From: Protula sp. h YS-2021
Lineage: Eukaryota > Annelida > Polychaeta > Sabellida > Serpulidae
Length of the DNA: 64,000 nucleotides
Direction: 5' to 3'
Assembly (NCBI GenBank): GCA_949752745.1
Contig: OX457031.1
Location: forward strand, 25,930,081-25,994,080
The translations under genes and the position numbers were made by a program. The stretch's first letter is position 1; the number at the start of each line of letters is the position of its first letter. Of this stretch, positions 1 to 11,765 are shown piece after piece. The notes under the pieces are model-generated. The model saw only the letters and a program-made list of their open reading frames with translations, made no database searches and was not told where the DNA came from.

Positions 1-747
1 CGGATATGGCTCATATACAATAGCAATCTTTATGGCTCCATATAGTAGCTTTATCCGAAATATCTAAGTAATTGGTAAAGAACTGTAGGCTAGAGAGTGT
101 TCACAAACCACATGTTGAGCAAACTTGATAATGGTACAAATAAGAAAAATTCCAAGTCCAGCTGAGCCACTGTCCTTGGTTGGATATAGCTCATAAACAA
201 TAGAACTCTTTATCAGTCTATATACTAGCTATATCTAAAATATCTTCGTAATTGATAGAGAATTGTAGGCTAGAGAGTGTTCACAAGCCACATGTTAAGC
301 AAACTTGATAATGGTTAAAATCAGAAAATTTCTCAGAAAATTTCCAAGTCCAAATGAGCCACTGTCCTTGGTCGGATATGGCTCAGATACAATAGGGATT
401 TTTATCGCTTCATATATACTAGCTAAATCCGAAATATTTTAGTAGTTGGTAAAGAATTGTAGGCTAGAGTGTTCACAAGCCACATGTTAAGCAAACTTGA
501 TAATGGATAAAATCAGAAAATTTCCAAGTCCAGCTGAGCTACTGTCCTTGGTTGGATATGGCTAAAAAACAATAGAGATCTTCATTGGTCCATATACAAG
601 CTATATTTAAAATATCTAAGCGATTGGCAAACAATTGTAGGCAATTGTATTCACAAGGTAAGTCTTAACGAACGGACAGACGGACGGACGGAAGGACACG
701 GCCATAGCAATAGCCTTCAGCCAATATTGGCTGAGGGCTAAAAATTT
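1..747 (+). mobile_element. Pearl-like (HINE-like) element, right part; cut by window edge
   Basis: Four diverged tandem monomers of about 180 bp (starting near 1, 181, 373 and 553) share CCACTGTCCTTGGT, GGATATGGCTCA and TTGTAGGC. They are followed by a GGAC/GGACA tetranucleotide tract (672-698) and a hairpin at 711-740 (TAGCCTTCAGCC / GGCTGAGGGCTA), then AAAA. Monomers, tetranucleotide tract and terminal hairpin in that order are the layout of pearl/HINE-type non-autonomous elements. The 5' end lies outside the window. The element at 25317-25914 ends in a related hairpin. Confidence 0.7.
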
Positions 748-2206
748 CAACTGCTGTCATTTGTAAAATTTTTTAGGACTACCAACAAAAGTCATTTTCA
801 GTATGTGCTCTATACGTGTGTATGAGAGTTTTGGCGTATTTTTGTCGTCGGTCTGGATCTCTAAATTTAATCGTTGACTGTGCGATTCAATTGTTCTTGT
901 TGTGCAATAACCGTCTGACATTTTCAGAAATAAAAGAATAATTTTCCTTTTCTTCAAATATAATCTTAATTGATTATGATAAATTCTAAGAAGATAGGAC
1001 ATTTTTCACAAGAATGACCGTCAAAACTTCCCAGAAACTTGCACTATGTAAATATGTTGTAACGTTGAAAACAATATAATCTCTAGCGTAGTAACTAACA
1101 TTATTTACGAAGCGTAGTTAACAAAAGAGCCTACACATGGACGGAGATCAGCGAAATAAAAATGTAAAACGTAATATTTTTACGTGATGACGTCACACGC
1201 CGTCCATCTATTTCACAGCACGTATTTCAAGTTATGTAAAACTCTTTTTTCGAGATATTTTGTATGCAAGTTTTTGCTTGGGGCAGACAACTTCACTTAA
1301 TGACGTTAAATATGGACTTTTGTTTACACAGTTTGCAACAAATTCAATCCAATCTTTCTAACCCCCACCAAACTGCAATCCAAACAACTCTGAAGGATCT
1401 CAGACGTTCATGGGTCGAAAGACTTTGCAAGTAAGATTTTGACGTATTGGGGTCATATACGCCTTCCTTAATAATGTAACACGCACCAGAAGTTGACAGA
1501 ACCGTCCGACTGATGCAAAGAATATCCAAAGTTTGACGTCTATACGAATTTTCCATTCAAGGTGTTTTGGACCTTACATATGGATATTTACATAATGACG
1601 TCACATCTTCTAAGAAATCAATAGAATCTTTCAGACTTACTCAGCAGCAATCCAACAAAGTTTGAACTTTATTGAGCGACTGAGAAATTGGACACAGACG
1701 ATTTTTACATAATGCCGCCATATTCCTTCCACATGCGTTAAAAATTGGCAGTATCTGTTAGACCTGCGATCCCATCAAGTTTGAATTTTCAGCGGCTGAG
1801 AAATTTCGCACACAAGATTTATACGTAATTACGTCATATATATTGGCCTTCCTTAATTCGTTAAAAATGCGTCAGATGTTGACAGAATCATCCGACCTAC
1901 CCAAGAAATAGACCAACCAATTTTGAAGTCTTTTTAAAAGCTTTTCTTTTTTCGGGTTATCTTACATGCAAAATTTTGCTCACAAACTAACACACACACA
2001 CGCACATACACAGAAGGTACAAACCGCATACTCCTCCCCTCCCTCGGAGTGGTATAAGTAGGTTGCAAACCTTCAATGTGCTCTATCTGTGTGTGAAATT
2101 TCAAAGCAATCCGAATAACATTCAACGAATTGATACGACGTCGAAAATTCGCTAAATTCCAATAATAAGATAAAAAATATTGTCAAAGAAATTTAAAGAG
2201 GTTTTA
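748..2206. repeat. Old, diverged tandem repeats (~140 bp), no gene
   Basis: Between about 1160 and 1930 roughly five strongly diverged units of 130-150 bp recur, with landmarks CTGAGAAATT, TTTTTACATAATGACGTCA, CTTCCTTAAT and GTTGACAGAA.CGTCCGAC. The stretches 748-1160 and 1930-2206 include GTGCTCTATACGTGTGTATGAGA and GTGCTCTATCTGTGTGTGAAAT, which match the monomers near 14.3 and 14.85 kb. I see no gene or element boundary here. Confidence 0.5.
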
Positions 2207-2676
2207 AACTACAGCCTCAGTAAGACAGGATCCCCCGTGAAGCAGTAAAAGTAAAATGCATAAAAAAGTAAAAGTTACATGTAAAAATTAACGATTTTTG
2301 ACAGCTTCCCTCAGGTAAAGTTTTGGCAGATTTTCAAAATAACAACTTCAATTTATAGATCTTTCACAATCCAGTGTTCAATAATCCCTGATTTATCCTT
2401 AAAGTAGTAGTTGACCGGTTACACCACGACGTCAATTTTTTCCCCATTTTGACAATGATGCCACTTTGCACATCTTCAATATATATATATATATATTCAC
2501 CATGCAAGGTTTCAGGTTCCTACGATAATCACTTCTGTGAGAAGTCGGCCGGATAAAACATCGTCTCACGGCTAAATTCAAGCCAAAAATTCACAGTTTT
2601 TAACAATTTTCCGTGACGTCAATTTTTGGCCGATTTTCACAATAATGCCACGTTGCACATCTTCAATATATATATA

Positions 2677-3493
2677 AACCCGGCAAAAAAAAGTTTCTAG
2701 CCACTTACAGATTTGTGAATATTTCAAAATATAGTCTACTTACGAGGTAATGACTGCTCTTGTCTGCTTCCAGCATCTCTTATTCTAAGCTCAGTTGAAA
2801 CTTATAACAGATATGTTCTCACAAAAATTCCATCACTCTTTAATTTCTACAGCAGGGGTCATTTTCAAAAATTGCACTTTTAAAATCCCTGTTCAGTAAT
2901 GGGTGTCGCCACCTGTATTTGTTATGCATTCTGCACAGTGCTTGCGCATGCTATGCACGAGTTTTCTAACGTACTGTTCTGGCATTCTGTCCCATTCTTC
3001 CAAAAGATACCTCCTAATGTCGTTGAGATTTTCTCCGTCGTTACTCGGCGATGTAGTGCCCTTCCTAAGTAATCCCACACGTGCTCGATGGGATTTAAGT
3101 AGGGTGAGCAAGGCGGCCAGTCCATTCGGTGTATTCCTCCAGTAGCCCGATGGCGCGGGCCCGATCAAGATTAGATAATCTGCCCATCTTCAACACCGCA
3201 GGGCGAATCGGATTAAACATTTTGGTTTTTTGCACACAAGCACACAAAGCGTACACATGAAACAATAGACACTTTGGCATTGAATCTTCCATAGTGCAAT
3301 TTTTGAAAGAGACCCCTCCTCTGTAAAAACGAATCGTGTTCACTGGAGCATGGCCGAATAATATTGCTAAACACAGTATTCTGCCACACATATACAGGGG
3401 TATTTGGAAAGGTATATATATTACACATTTTTAAAATTCAAACGCTTTCTTTTCTCAAAAATATTATGTGGCTAGAAACTTTTTTGCCGGGTT
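2677..3493 (-). mobile_element. Tc1/mariner element, internally deleted
   Basis: Terminal inverted repeats begin AACCCGGCAAAA and run to CTAGCCAC (about 2677-2704 and 3468-3493), with TA at both junctions (2675-2676, 3494-3495), as expected of Tc1/mariner. Removing the insert restores the CTTCAATATATAT...CACCATGCAAGG monomer of the host element. At about 0.8 kb it is half the length of an intact Tc1 element; it keeps only the ends of the transposase on the minus strand. Confidence 0.9.
2893..3187 (-). pseudogene. Tc1-like transposase remnant
   Basis: Minus-strand remnant of a Tc1-family DDE transposase. The start (ATG at 3187) reads MGRLSNLDRARAIG, typical of the N-terminal helix of the DNA-binding domain. 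It then jumps to the C-terminal catalytic region: DWPPCSPYLNPIEHVWDYLG in one frame (from 3122) and, after a frameshift near 3030, EEWDRMPEQYVRKLVHSM and GGDTHY before the stop at 2893. Most of the DNA-binding domain and the first two catalytic acidic residues are missing, so it cannot be active. Family assignment rests on the DWP..SPDLNPIE-type motif and the GGxTxY terminus. Confidence 0.88.
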
Positions 3494-3996
3494 TATATAC
3501 TTTCACCATGCAAGGTTTTCGTTTCCTGACAATCACTTCTATGACAAAAAGGCCAGACAAAATATCGTATCACAGCTAAGTCAAGCCAAAAATTCACAGT
3601 TTTTTTTAGAATTTCTCAATTTTAACAATTAACAATTGGCCGATTTTGACAATAATGCCGCGTTGCACATCTCTCTTCAGACTATATATTTTCACCATGC
3701 CAGGTTTCAGGTTCCTCTGACAATCACTTCTATGAGAAGTCGACAGGACAAAACATCGTCTCACGACTAAGTTCAAGCCAAAAATTCACCATATTTGACA
3801 ATTTTCCACGACCTCAATTTTTGCCACATTGCACATCTTCAATATATATATTTTCACCATGCAAAGTTTCAGGTTTCCATGACATACCCTTCTATGAAAG
3901 TTCGGCCGGACAAAACTTAGCACTTTTTGTGGACAGGCAGAATGACCGACAGACGGACCAGCTCATTACTTTATCCCCCTGTTTAACGGGGGATAA

Positions 3997-4240
3997 CAAA
4001 CAACTGCTGCGGTCATGGTGAGACGCGTCGACTAAGATGGCGTCGCGAACTGGAATGCATCAACTTCGGCATCAGCTGTAAACAACGAATAAACAAGTTA
4101 ACAAAGTACAAAATATAAGACTTAAATTTATAAGTAAGGAGAGTAATACAGCATAATTGTAACAGCATGGGAGCCGTCACTTGTCACTGAAAATATCTAT
4201 GAACAATTTCCCAGCAATTATATTAATTACACCACTCACC
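3997..4240 (+). repeat. Solitary relative of the 43.5-53.3 kb satellite monomer
   Basis: GACTAAGATGGCGTCGCGAAC (about 4029-4049), then ATGCATCAACTT, GAATAAACAAG and AAGTACAAAATATAAGA, follows the same order as satellite monomer type A (CCAAGATGGCGTCGCGAAC, ATGCATCCACTT, GAATAAGAAAG, ACAAAATGTAAGA). It leads into ~150 bp repeats, as the satellite monomer does. It may descend from the sequence that was amplified. Confidence 0.6.
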
Positions 4241-5442
4241 AAGCTCAAATTTTTTTCTGGCGTCAGTTAAGATTTTACTAAAAAATAGGGGGAGTATTGA
4301 CGAAATAGCTCTAATTTTTATCAAATCACGAAAAAAAAAACAGAACTTTTTCAGTAGGTAACAATGTTCGCTGTCTTTAGGTTCGAAATTAATTTCAGGG
4401 AGTAAAGCTACTCTTGGTGTCAGTTAAGATTTCGGAAAGAAATTGGTGTTACGTCAATACTTTTAACCAACAAAAAAAAGAAAAAAGAAAAATAAAAAAA
4501 AGAAAGAAGGAGAAGAAGAAGAAGAAGAAGAAGAAGAATTTTTTTCAAGACATTCGTACAAAATTTGAAAAGAATCGGATCAAAACTGTGGCAGAATTCA
4601 TTTTCAAAACTGGCTGGCAAAATAATTTAAAGTGGAGAAATTGGCCAGGTTTCCAAAAAGAAGATTTCCAAAGAGGTCCTTTCAGGGAACATTCCTACAA
4701 AATTTTAGAGAAATCTGGTCAAAATTGTAAGAGAAGCATTAAGAAAATCGGCAAAAAAATATTAAAATCGAAATGGCGTCCTTTTGGCTAATTTTTAACG
4801 AATTGCCAATAAAGTAGTTTTTTTTTTTTGCAAGAGATGACTACCTAGGGAACATTCATGCAATATTTTAAAGGAATCATTTTAGCAGTGCCTTGATAGA
4901 AAGCATTTTGAAAATCAGGTAACATTTGACCAACGTTTGGCTAATCAAGAAAAACTATTGTGTTTCAAGAGAGGAACACCCAGCAAACATTCGCCTAAAA
5001 TCTGAAAGTAATCACGTTCAAGTTGTTGAAGAAGCATCTTAAGTAAAAGTTTACATACGTGCATACATTCGTATAGACGACGGATTCCCCCCCCCCCACC
5101 CCCCATCACCCCCTCCCACTGATGCAACAGGACCAGCCCAGCGAAGTCGGGTGGTCTAAAAAGTGCTAACAACCGCTGTCTGTAAAAGTTCAAGACATCA
5201 AGGTTATTTCCCATGTAGTCACTTAAAAATTAATGTCAAACAGGTAATAATTTCATCTACCTTCAATCAAAACTTCAAGACGTCCAGGATAAAAACCTGG
5301 GAAACTTTTCATCTTAAAAGTGTACATAGGCACATACTTTCAATGATGGCTTTAGCCCCTGCTTCTGTCTAAGCTGACGCTAAAAATGATCGCCGGCCGG
5401 GTTAATTTTTTAAGACGGGAAACAACATACATTTGTAACAGT
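4241..5442 (+). repeat. ~150 bp tandem repeats (families P and D), with tail
   Basis: Diverged units carry family P landmarks (GTCAGTTAAGATTT, CAAATCACGAAAAAA) and family D landmarks (TTTGAAAAGAATCGGATCAAAA, AACTGGCTGGCAAAAT, TTTGGCTAA). Low-complexity tracts: (GAA)n at about 4511-4538 and a C-rich run at 5087-5117. The right end (about 5290-5390) has ACATAGGCACATACTTTCAA followed by GCTTCTGTCTAAGCTGACGCTAA, a tail also seen at 11.70-11.76 kb. The remainder, 5391-5442, is unassigned. Confidence 0.55.
4511..4538 (+). repeat. (GAA)n microsatellite
   Basis: About nine GAA units within an A-rich purine stretch (4470-4545). Confidence 0.92.
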
Positions 5443-7427
5443 AACAAGAGCAATCAGTGATTGCCATATCCCCCGCCGTGGGGGTTAATTAGTAAGGCGG
5501 GTGCTGTACGTCGCACTTAAACCAAGTAGATAAACCAACTACACTATATTGCTGTTATGCATATCAAATATGAACCGGATACACTCACTAGTTTAGGAGA
5601 TATCGCCTGAAAACCAAAGTACACATTGAGATCCGGATTTTGGAATTCTAAGTCCAAATACCGATCCATATGGAATGCCGTTTTAACATTTAATGCTTAT
5701 TTTTGATATCAAAATATAATTAAAGATATCAAGAAATCTATGTAGATCTCAATAATTTATATATTGCTATCATAAATTGAATTTTAGATACAAAAAATTG
5801 TTTTTGAGATCAAAAAATCAAATTTACAAACTTAAAAAAATCTTAAGGGAGACACACATTCACATAAAATTCAACGAATCGTCAATTAAATTTTGGAGAT
5901 CAATAATAACAACACAATTTTTTATCTAAAGAATTGCTTCTTTTTTGTACAGTACGGAATTTAAAGAAAGATTCTGTATACAAGGACCAGTCATTATTAA
6001 TTTACAGATGTGTATTTCTGATTTTTTATTTAAAAAATAGACTGATATTTTGATATCAAAAATAAATTTTTTAGATAAAAAAATCATTTGCAGATTTCAA
6101 AATACAAATTAAAAAAGTTTCATTCTGAAATAATGATATCTGAAATAAATATTTGATATCAATGAAATGAAAATGAATTATTGAGCTCCAAATTGATATT
6201 TTGTTCTCAAATATTTCATTTTTGCTATCAAGAATTAAATTTTTGATATCAAAAGTTAAATTTTGGATATTTTTAAACCATTTTTGAAATCAATAAATAT
6301 TTCTTGATATCTCTAAATATTTATTGATATCAAAAATTATTTTTTGGGATCAAGAATACATTTAAAGATATCAAAAATACAATTACAGATAGCAAAAATT
6401 ATTTCTTGATATCAAAATATCGATTTTTTACATAAAAATAAATTCTTGATATCAAAAAATCAATTTTTGATGTCAAAAATTAATTCTTGATATCAATAAT
6501 TTCCTAATAGATGTGAAAATGGCATTCCATAGATCCAGATGGGTTCTATCCGACTAAAACCCCCAAAAGGCATACCTAGATGTCTTGGTTGTTACACATA
6601 TCAAATATGAACCGGATCCGCTCACTACTTTCGGAAATATCGTCTGGAAACCAAAGTACAAGTTTAGATCCGGATTTTGGGATTCTAAGTCCAAATACAG
6701 ATCCAGATGGACTTCCATCCGATCAAAATCCCCAAAAGGCACATCTAGATGTCTTGGTTGTTACACATATCAAATATGAACCGGATCCGCTCACTACTTT
6801 CGGAAATATCGTCTGGAAACCAAAGTACAAGTTTAGATCCGGATTTTGGGATTCTAAGTCCAAATACAAATCCAGATGGGCTTCGATCCAATCAAAACCC
6901 CCAAAAGGCACATCCAGATATCTTGGTTGTTAGGCCCATCAAATATGAACCGGATCCGCTCACTAGTATCGGAGATATCGTCTGGAAACCAAAGTGCACA
7001 TTGAGATTCGAATTTTGGGATTCTAAGTCCAAATACAGATCCAGATGGGCTTCGATCCGATTAAAACCCCCAAAAGGCACATCTAGATGTCTTGGTAGTT
7101 GCGCATATCACATATGAACCGGAGCCGTTCGCTAGTATCGGAGATGTCGCCTTGAAACCAAAGTACACGTTGAGATCCGAATTTTGGGATTCTTAGTCCA
7201 AATACAGATCCAGATGGGCTTCGATCCGACCAAAACCCCAAAAAGGCACATCTAGATATCTTGGTTGTTACGCATACCAAATATGAACTAGATCCGCTCA
7301 CTAGTTTCGGAGATATCGTCTGGAAACAAAACTGGCGACTGACGGACGGACGGACAGACGGACAGACGGACGGACGGACAGAGTGCGTTTCTATATCCCC
7401 CGCCTCTGTCAAGATGGCGGGGGATAA
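5443..7427 (+). mobile_element. Pearl-like element with 169 bp monomers; hosts a GATATC MITE
   Basis: Starts AACAAG (5443), followed by a small stem (CAATCA GTG ATTG) and the box ATATCCCCCGCC (5466-5477). That box recurs as the left arm of the 3' hairpin (7393-7404) and pairs with its right arm GGCGGGGGATAA (7416-7427). Five to six monomers with an exact 169 bp period near 6.6-6.9 kb carry CAAATATGAACCGGATCCGC, TTCGGAGATATCGTCTGGAA and CCCCAAAAGGCACATCTAG. A GGAC/GGACA tract occupies 7335-7380. The first monomer is split by the insertion at 5669-6531. Confidence 0.85.
5669..6531 (+). mobile_element. GATATC-rich MITE, complete, 6 bp target duplication
   Basis: Ends are inverted repeats TATGGAATGCC(G/A)TTTT(A/C)ACAT; GATCCA flanks both sides (5663-5668, 6532-6537), and removing the 863 bp insert restores a normal 169 bp monomer of the host. 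The interior is about 80% A+T and consists of repeated TTGATATCAA-type words; I count about 12 exact GATATC plus many one-mismatch forms (GAGATC, GATAGC, GATCTC). No protein is encoded. Related copies lie at 32.4-36.4 kb and 42.9-43.5 kb. Superfamily unassigned. Confidence 0.85.
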
Positions 7428-7700
7428 CAATGTTTTTTCTTGACCTACTACTTAGCGAGAAACTTCACACTTCTTCTAAAGACTGCTATCCACCCCATTC
7501 GATTAAGTTTTATAACAAAAGTCAACACAGACTCTGCAAGATTATGAGTATATTGTGCCAGTGGTGTTCGAGGCACAAGTTTTTTTGTTTTTGTTTTTTT
7601 TTTTTTTTTTTTTTTTGCTACATCACCATTCTGGAATTAATGAAATACACGTTTTTGTAAGTCTTTCCGCATGGTGAGCTACACAGCTTACTTGGGGTGT
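7428..7700. other. Unassigned spacer with poly-T
   Basis: No repeat family or gene recognised. A T-rich run at about 7580-7617 could be the poly-A tail of a minus-strand retroposon, but no flanking duplication or body was identified. Confidence 0.3.
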
Positions 7701-8340
7701 TATGCGATAAAACCCCTGACATTTTATCAGACAACACTGCGTTTATGACGTAAACATTCCGACGTCGAACTAACGCCTGTTTGAGGTGTGACATTGACCC
7801 TCCTAAATCGCAACATTAAATCTGATTGTAATTTGGCTGCAATTGGTTACAGCCATATATCAACGTTGGATCAACGTTAGATAGTCGTAGCACCCCACTT
7901 CGGATCAATGTCGGGTGTGAATTATTTATGAAAGTGGAACATCTTCTGTCTTCCAACGTTGGATAGGCGTCGATTATCCCACGTCTAATCAGCTTTGCGT
8001 ATAGGTTGAAAACTGAAGTCGATTTCCTTGAATACTTCTCAAAGCAGGTGAAAAAACTTCGGCGATCTTAAAGTTCTCATATTCTATGCCCTCGTTCTGG
8101 TCTATTTTCAAAATCATTTGTCATGCCTGCCATTTCCGGTGAGCGATAACACAAGGATATTCTTTTGGTTGCGAGTCCGACGTCTATCCAATGTTGATTT
8201 TCCAATGTTGATTCAACGCTGCACTAAAGAGGTTAATTGAAAGTTTGGATGCGACCAAAAGCGATGTCTAAACAAGACTGTCCATGGACAATGCCCCAGC
8301 TCACGAATGCCGATGCCAAGATTTAAGACATACGTATAGC
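7701..8340 (+). repeat. AACGTT-rich dispersed repeat block
   Basis: Contains several near-palindromic words (TATCAACGTTGGATCAACG, CTTCCAACGTTGGATAGGCG) and ends with ACTGTCCATGGACAATG (about 8278-8294), directly before the ~150 bp array. The same palindrome in the same position occurs at 26326-26342, so this block and the following array belong to one composite repeat. Related blocks: 11766-12130, 17813-18830, 24048-25316, 25915-26340. Confidence 0.55.
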
Positions 8341-11300
8341 CTGTAACCCAAATTTCAAGACAGAAAGGGTGGCGTCAGTCAAGATTTTAATGCAAAATAA
8401 TGGTTTATCGCCAATATATCCGCCAATTTATGGCGAATTGAGAAATTTTCTTCTAATAGCCAAACAAAAAGAAAAAAAGTAATAGCCAGGTGCATATATA
8501 CCACTACCTTCCATTAAAATTTCAGGACGTTTCCATTCAAATCGTAGGAGATACGTTTTCATGAAAAATGTTTTTGACTAATATTTCCACCAATTTTATG
8601 CGAATCACAAAAAAAAAAATAAAAGCCAGGTGGGTACCAAAGCCTGCCACTTTTAATCAGAATTTCAAGAGATTAAGATCAAATACCTAGAGCCAACTGC
8701 TTTTTCAATAATGTTTTTGACGAATCAACGAAAAGGTACTAATTTGCGCTTAAATAATTCAAAATTTTAAGAAGGTAACATTGTATTCCTAGCGTTAGTA
8801 ACGATGTTAGTGAGAATTGGTTTTTTGGCAATAATTCCGCTATTTTTCCGAATTACGCAAAACTGCAATAATAAGTTGAGTAACAATGAGCACTATCTTT
8901 AATAAAAATTCCAAGATGGTAAGGCAATTTCTGTCTTGGGAGTTAAGATTTTACTGAATATTTTAGTAAGAAATTGGTTTTTCCGAATTACGAAGAAGAG
9001 TAATAGCTAGGTAAGTACCAGTGATGGTTATCTTTATCTAAAATTGGAACATAGCAATAGCCAATTAGGTAGCAGCGTCTGCTACGTTTACTTAAAATTA
9101 CAATGTAAGCATCTTATTTTCGCCCACTTTTTGGCCAAACACCAAAAAAGGTAATAGCCAGCAAAGATGATATTGGCATTTTCAAAACAGTAAGACTATT
9201 TTCCCGAAGTTAAGATTTCACTGAATTTTTTTTTTTTTTTTTTTTGTGCCACAATTTTCGCCAGTTCCTCCAAAACTGCAACATCGGGAAGGTGTGAACC
9301 CTACTACTTTTCCTTAAAATTTAAAGATAGTCAGATTATTTTTATGGAGCTCGTCAAGATTTACTGAAAATATTTTTGTTTTCTCAAAAATTTCCCCCAG
9401 TTTTTTTGGGAAATTACTAAGAACAGCAATAAGCAGGTAGATAGTAACGTCTGCTCCCTTCACTTAAAACTTCACGACCATGAGACTATTTTCCTAGAGT
9501 TAGTTAAGATTTAACTAAAAAACAATTAGGTTTTTCATAAATATTTCCACCAGTTTTGGCGAATCGCCAAAATAAGGAACAGATAGATGGACACATGCAC
9601 CCTACCTTGCGCCAAAAATTGTAGAATGTTTCTATGAAAATTCTAGGAGATACGTTTTACATAAAATTGGTTTTTGGCCAATATTTGCTCCAATTTTTGG
9701 TCAATTGCCGAATATAGAAACAACCACCCAGCTAGGTAGTAATGTGTGCTACTGTTACTGAAAATAACAAGGCACTGAGGCGATTTTCCTGGGGTTCTTT
9801 AAGATTTTACTGATTTTTTTGTTGTTGGTCAAAATTTTCGCCGATATTAGGTCAATCACCAAAACTTGTACCAGCTAGGTAGGTAGTAAGGTCTGCTACC
9901 TTTTCTTAAAATTTCAAGAGTTCAAGACTACTTTTCTGGAGATCGTCCAGATTTAACTGAAAGTCATTTAGTTTTTAGCCACAATTTCCATCAATGTTTT
10001 GGTCAATCACGAAACAAATTAGCAGCCAGGTATAAAGTAATGTTTGCTACATTTAGCTAAAATTTCAAGACAATAATGCCATTTTTGCTGAAGTTATTTA
10101 ACATTTTACTGCAAATGTTTTGGTTTTTCGCCAAAAATATTTGCCAGTTTTTAGTATATCGCCAAAAAGGTAATAGTCAGGTAGGTGGTAGCGCTTACTA
10201 CAATCACTTGAAGTTTCAAAACAGTAAGATTTCTTTCCTTTAATTCATTAAGAATTTACTGGATTTTTTTTGGGGGGGTAAGGAGGATTTCGTCAAAATT
10301 TTCGACAATTTTTTAGCAAAGCACCACAAAAAGTAACGGCCAGAGAGATAGTAACGCTTGCTATCTTTAGTTAAATTTGCAAGAAAGTAATACTATTTTC
10401 CTGGAGTTAATTAGGATTTTACTAAAAATGACCCCCAATTTTTGGCCAATCACTAAAAGAAGTCATACCCAGGGAGGTATTAATGCTTGCTACCTTCACC
10501 TTAAACTTCAAGACAGTAAGACTATTTTTCTGGAGTTAGCTAAGATTTAACAAAAAAAGTTTTTTTCGCCAATATTTCCGCCATTTTTTGGCGAATCGCC
10601 CAAAACAAGTAACAGATAGATAGATAACTATGCATCCTACCTTGCGCCAAAATTGTAGAATGTTTTTACGAAAACCCCAGGAAATACATTTAGAGAAAAT
10701 TGGTTTTCGGCCAATATTTCCACAAAGTTTTTTTGCGAATTGCCAAACAAACTAGTAATCACTTCAGATGCAATTTATTCCACGGTCACAAGGCAATGAG
10801 GATATTTTCCTGGAGTTCGGTAGCGTTTTTACTGAAAATTTGTTGGGATTTTTGCCAAAATTTCCACCAGTATTTTGGCCAATCACAAATAAAGACTGAC
10901 AGTCAGATATATAGTAATGCTTGCTGCCCTTACCTAGAATTTCAAGACAGTAATACTAGTTTCTTTGAGTTATTTAAGATTTTACTGAAACTCTTTTGTT
11001 TTTCGCCAAACTGTTCACCAGTTTTTGGCCAGTCACAAAAAAGGAAACAAACGAACGACCAGATAGGTAGTAAAGCTTGCTACTCTCACCTACAATTTCA
11101 CGACAGGAAGACTATTTTCATGGAGTTCATTAAGATTTTATTGATTTTTTGGCGATTTTTGGTCAAAATTTTCTCCATTTTTGGCCAATCACCAAAAAAA
11201 GTAAGTCAGATAGATAGTAACGCTTGCTAGCTTTACTTAACATTTCAGCAATAGTACTTTCCTTGAGGTATTTAAGACTTTCCTTAGAATTTTCGCTATT

Positions 11301-11765
11301 GTTTTTGGCTAATCATGAAAAAAGTAACAGCGATGTAGCTAATAATGCCTGCTTCGTTTACTTCAACTTTCAAATCACTAGAAGACTATTTTTCAGCAGT
11401 TAGTTAAGGTTTTACTGATTTGTTTTGGTTTTTCGCCAATTTTTGGTGAATCGCCAAAGAAAGTATCAGCCAGGTGGACACTTATGCCCTCTACCTTTCG
11501 CCAAAATTTAAGAAAGTTTCCGCTAAAACTCTAGGAGGAGATATGTTTAAAGAAATTTGGTTTTTGGCCCTATTCTGACCAGTTTTTTGGGCAAATCGTC
11601 TAAATAGTAGTGGTGTAGTAGGTACTTATGTCAGCTACAATGAACAAAAATTACAAGACATTCAGGCTAAAAACCTAGGAGAAGCGATTTTTTAACTTAA
11701 AGCCTACAAATGCACATACGCACACACTTTCAACGACTGTTTCTTTAGAAGCTGAGGCTAACAGC
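8341..11765 (+). repeat. Long array of diverged ~150 bp monomers (family P)
   Basis: More than 20 units spaced about 145-165 bp. The consensus runs: GCCAGTTTTTGGCGAATCGCC, AAAAAGTAA.AGCCAGGTAGGTA, TAATG(C/T)(C/T)TGCTACCTTTA, TTAAAATTTCAAGACAGTAAG, ACTATTTTCCTGGAGTTA, GTTAAGATTTTACTGAAA. Units differ by many substitutions and indels, so the array is old. It ends in a tail (about 11695-11764) with CACATACGCACACACTTTCAA, as at 5.3 kb. A 176-codon frame at 10700-11230 is a shadow of the monomers. Confidence 0.75.

Larger units (their letters stand above)
2207..3996 (+). mobile_element. Pearl-like element, ~190 bp monomers, interrupted by a Tc1 element
   Basis: Starts AACTAC (2207); a 5' box ATCCCCCGT at about 2230 is the inverse of the right arm of the 3' hairpin (ATCCCCCTG...ACGGGGGATAA, to 3996). 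Monomers (about 2440-2676, 3494-3680, 3680-3850, 3850-3945) share CACCATGCAAGGTTTCAGG, AAGTCGGCCGGA, CAAAACATCGTCTCACG and TTGCACATCTTCAATATAT. A short GACCGACAGACGGACC tract precedes the hairpin. The array is split by the Tc1 element at 2677-3493. Confidence 0.7.

Noticed and set aside
5087..5117. C-runs as cloning or assembly artefacts
   Set aside because: They recur at equivalent monomer positions in many units, so at least part is real, though exact lengths may be unreliable.
7335..7380. DGRTDGQTDGRT-type peptides at many sites
   Set aside because: Translation of the GACG/GACA tract of pearl-like elements, not protein.
7407..7427. AAGATGGCGGGGG as a YY1 site
   Set aside because: It is the right arm of the 3' hairpin; its sequence is explained by pairing with the 5' box.
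10700..11230. 176-codon frame, the longest in the window
   Set aside because: It runs through family P monomers with the same peptide recurring about every 50 residues (FGQS...SNAC); no start context, domain or conservation supports a gene.
8341..11765. CRISPR-like regular spacing of repeats
   Set aside because: Units are contiguous diverged monomers without identical repeats and unique spacers, in eukaryotic repeat DNA.
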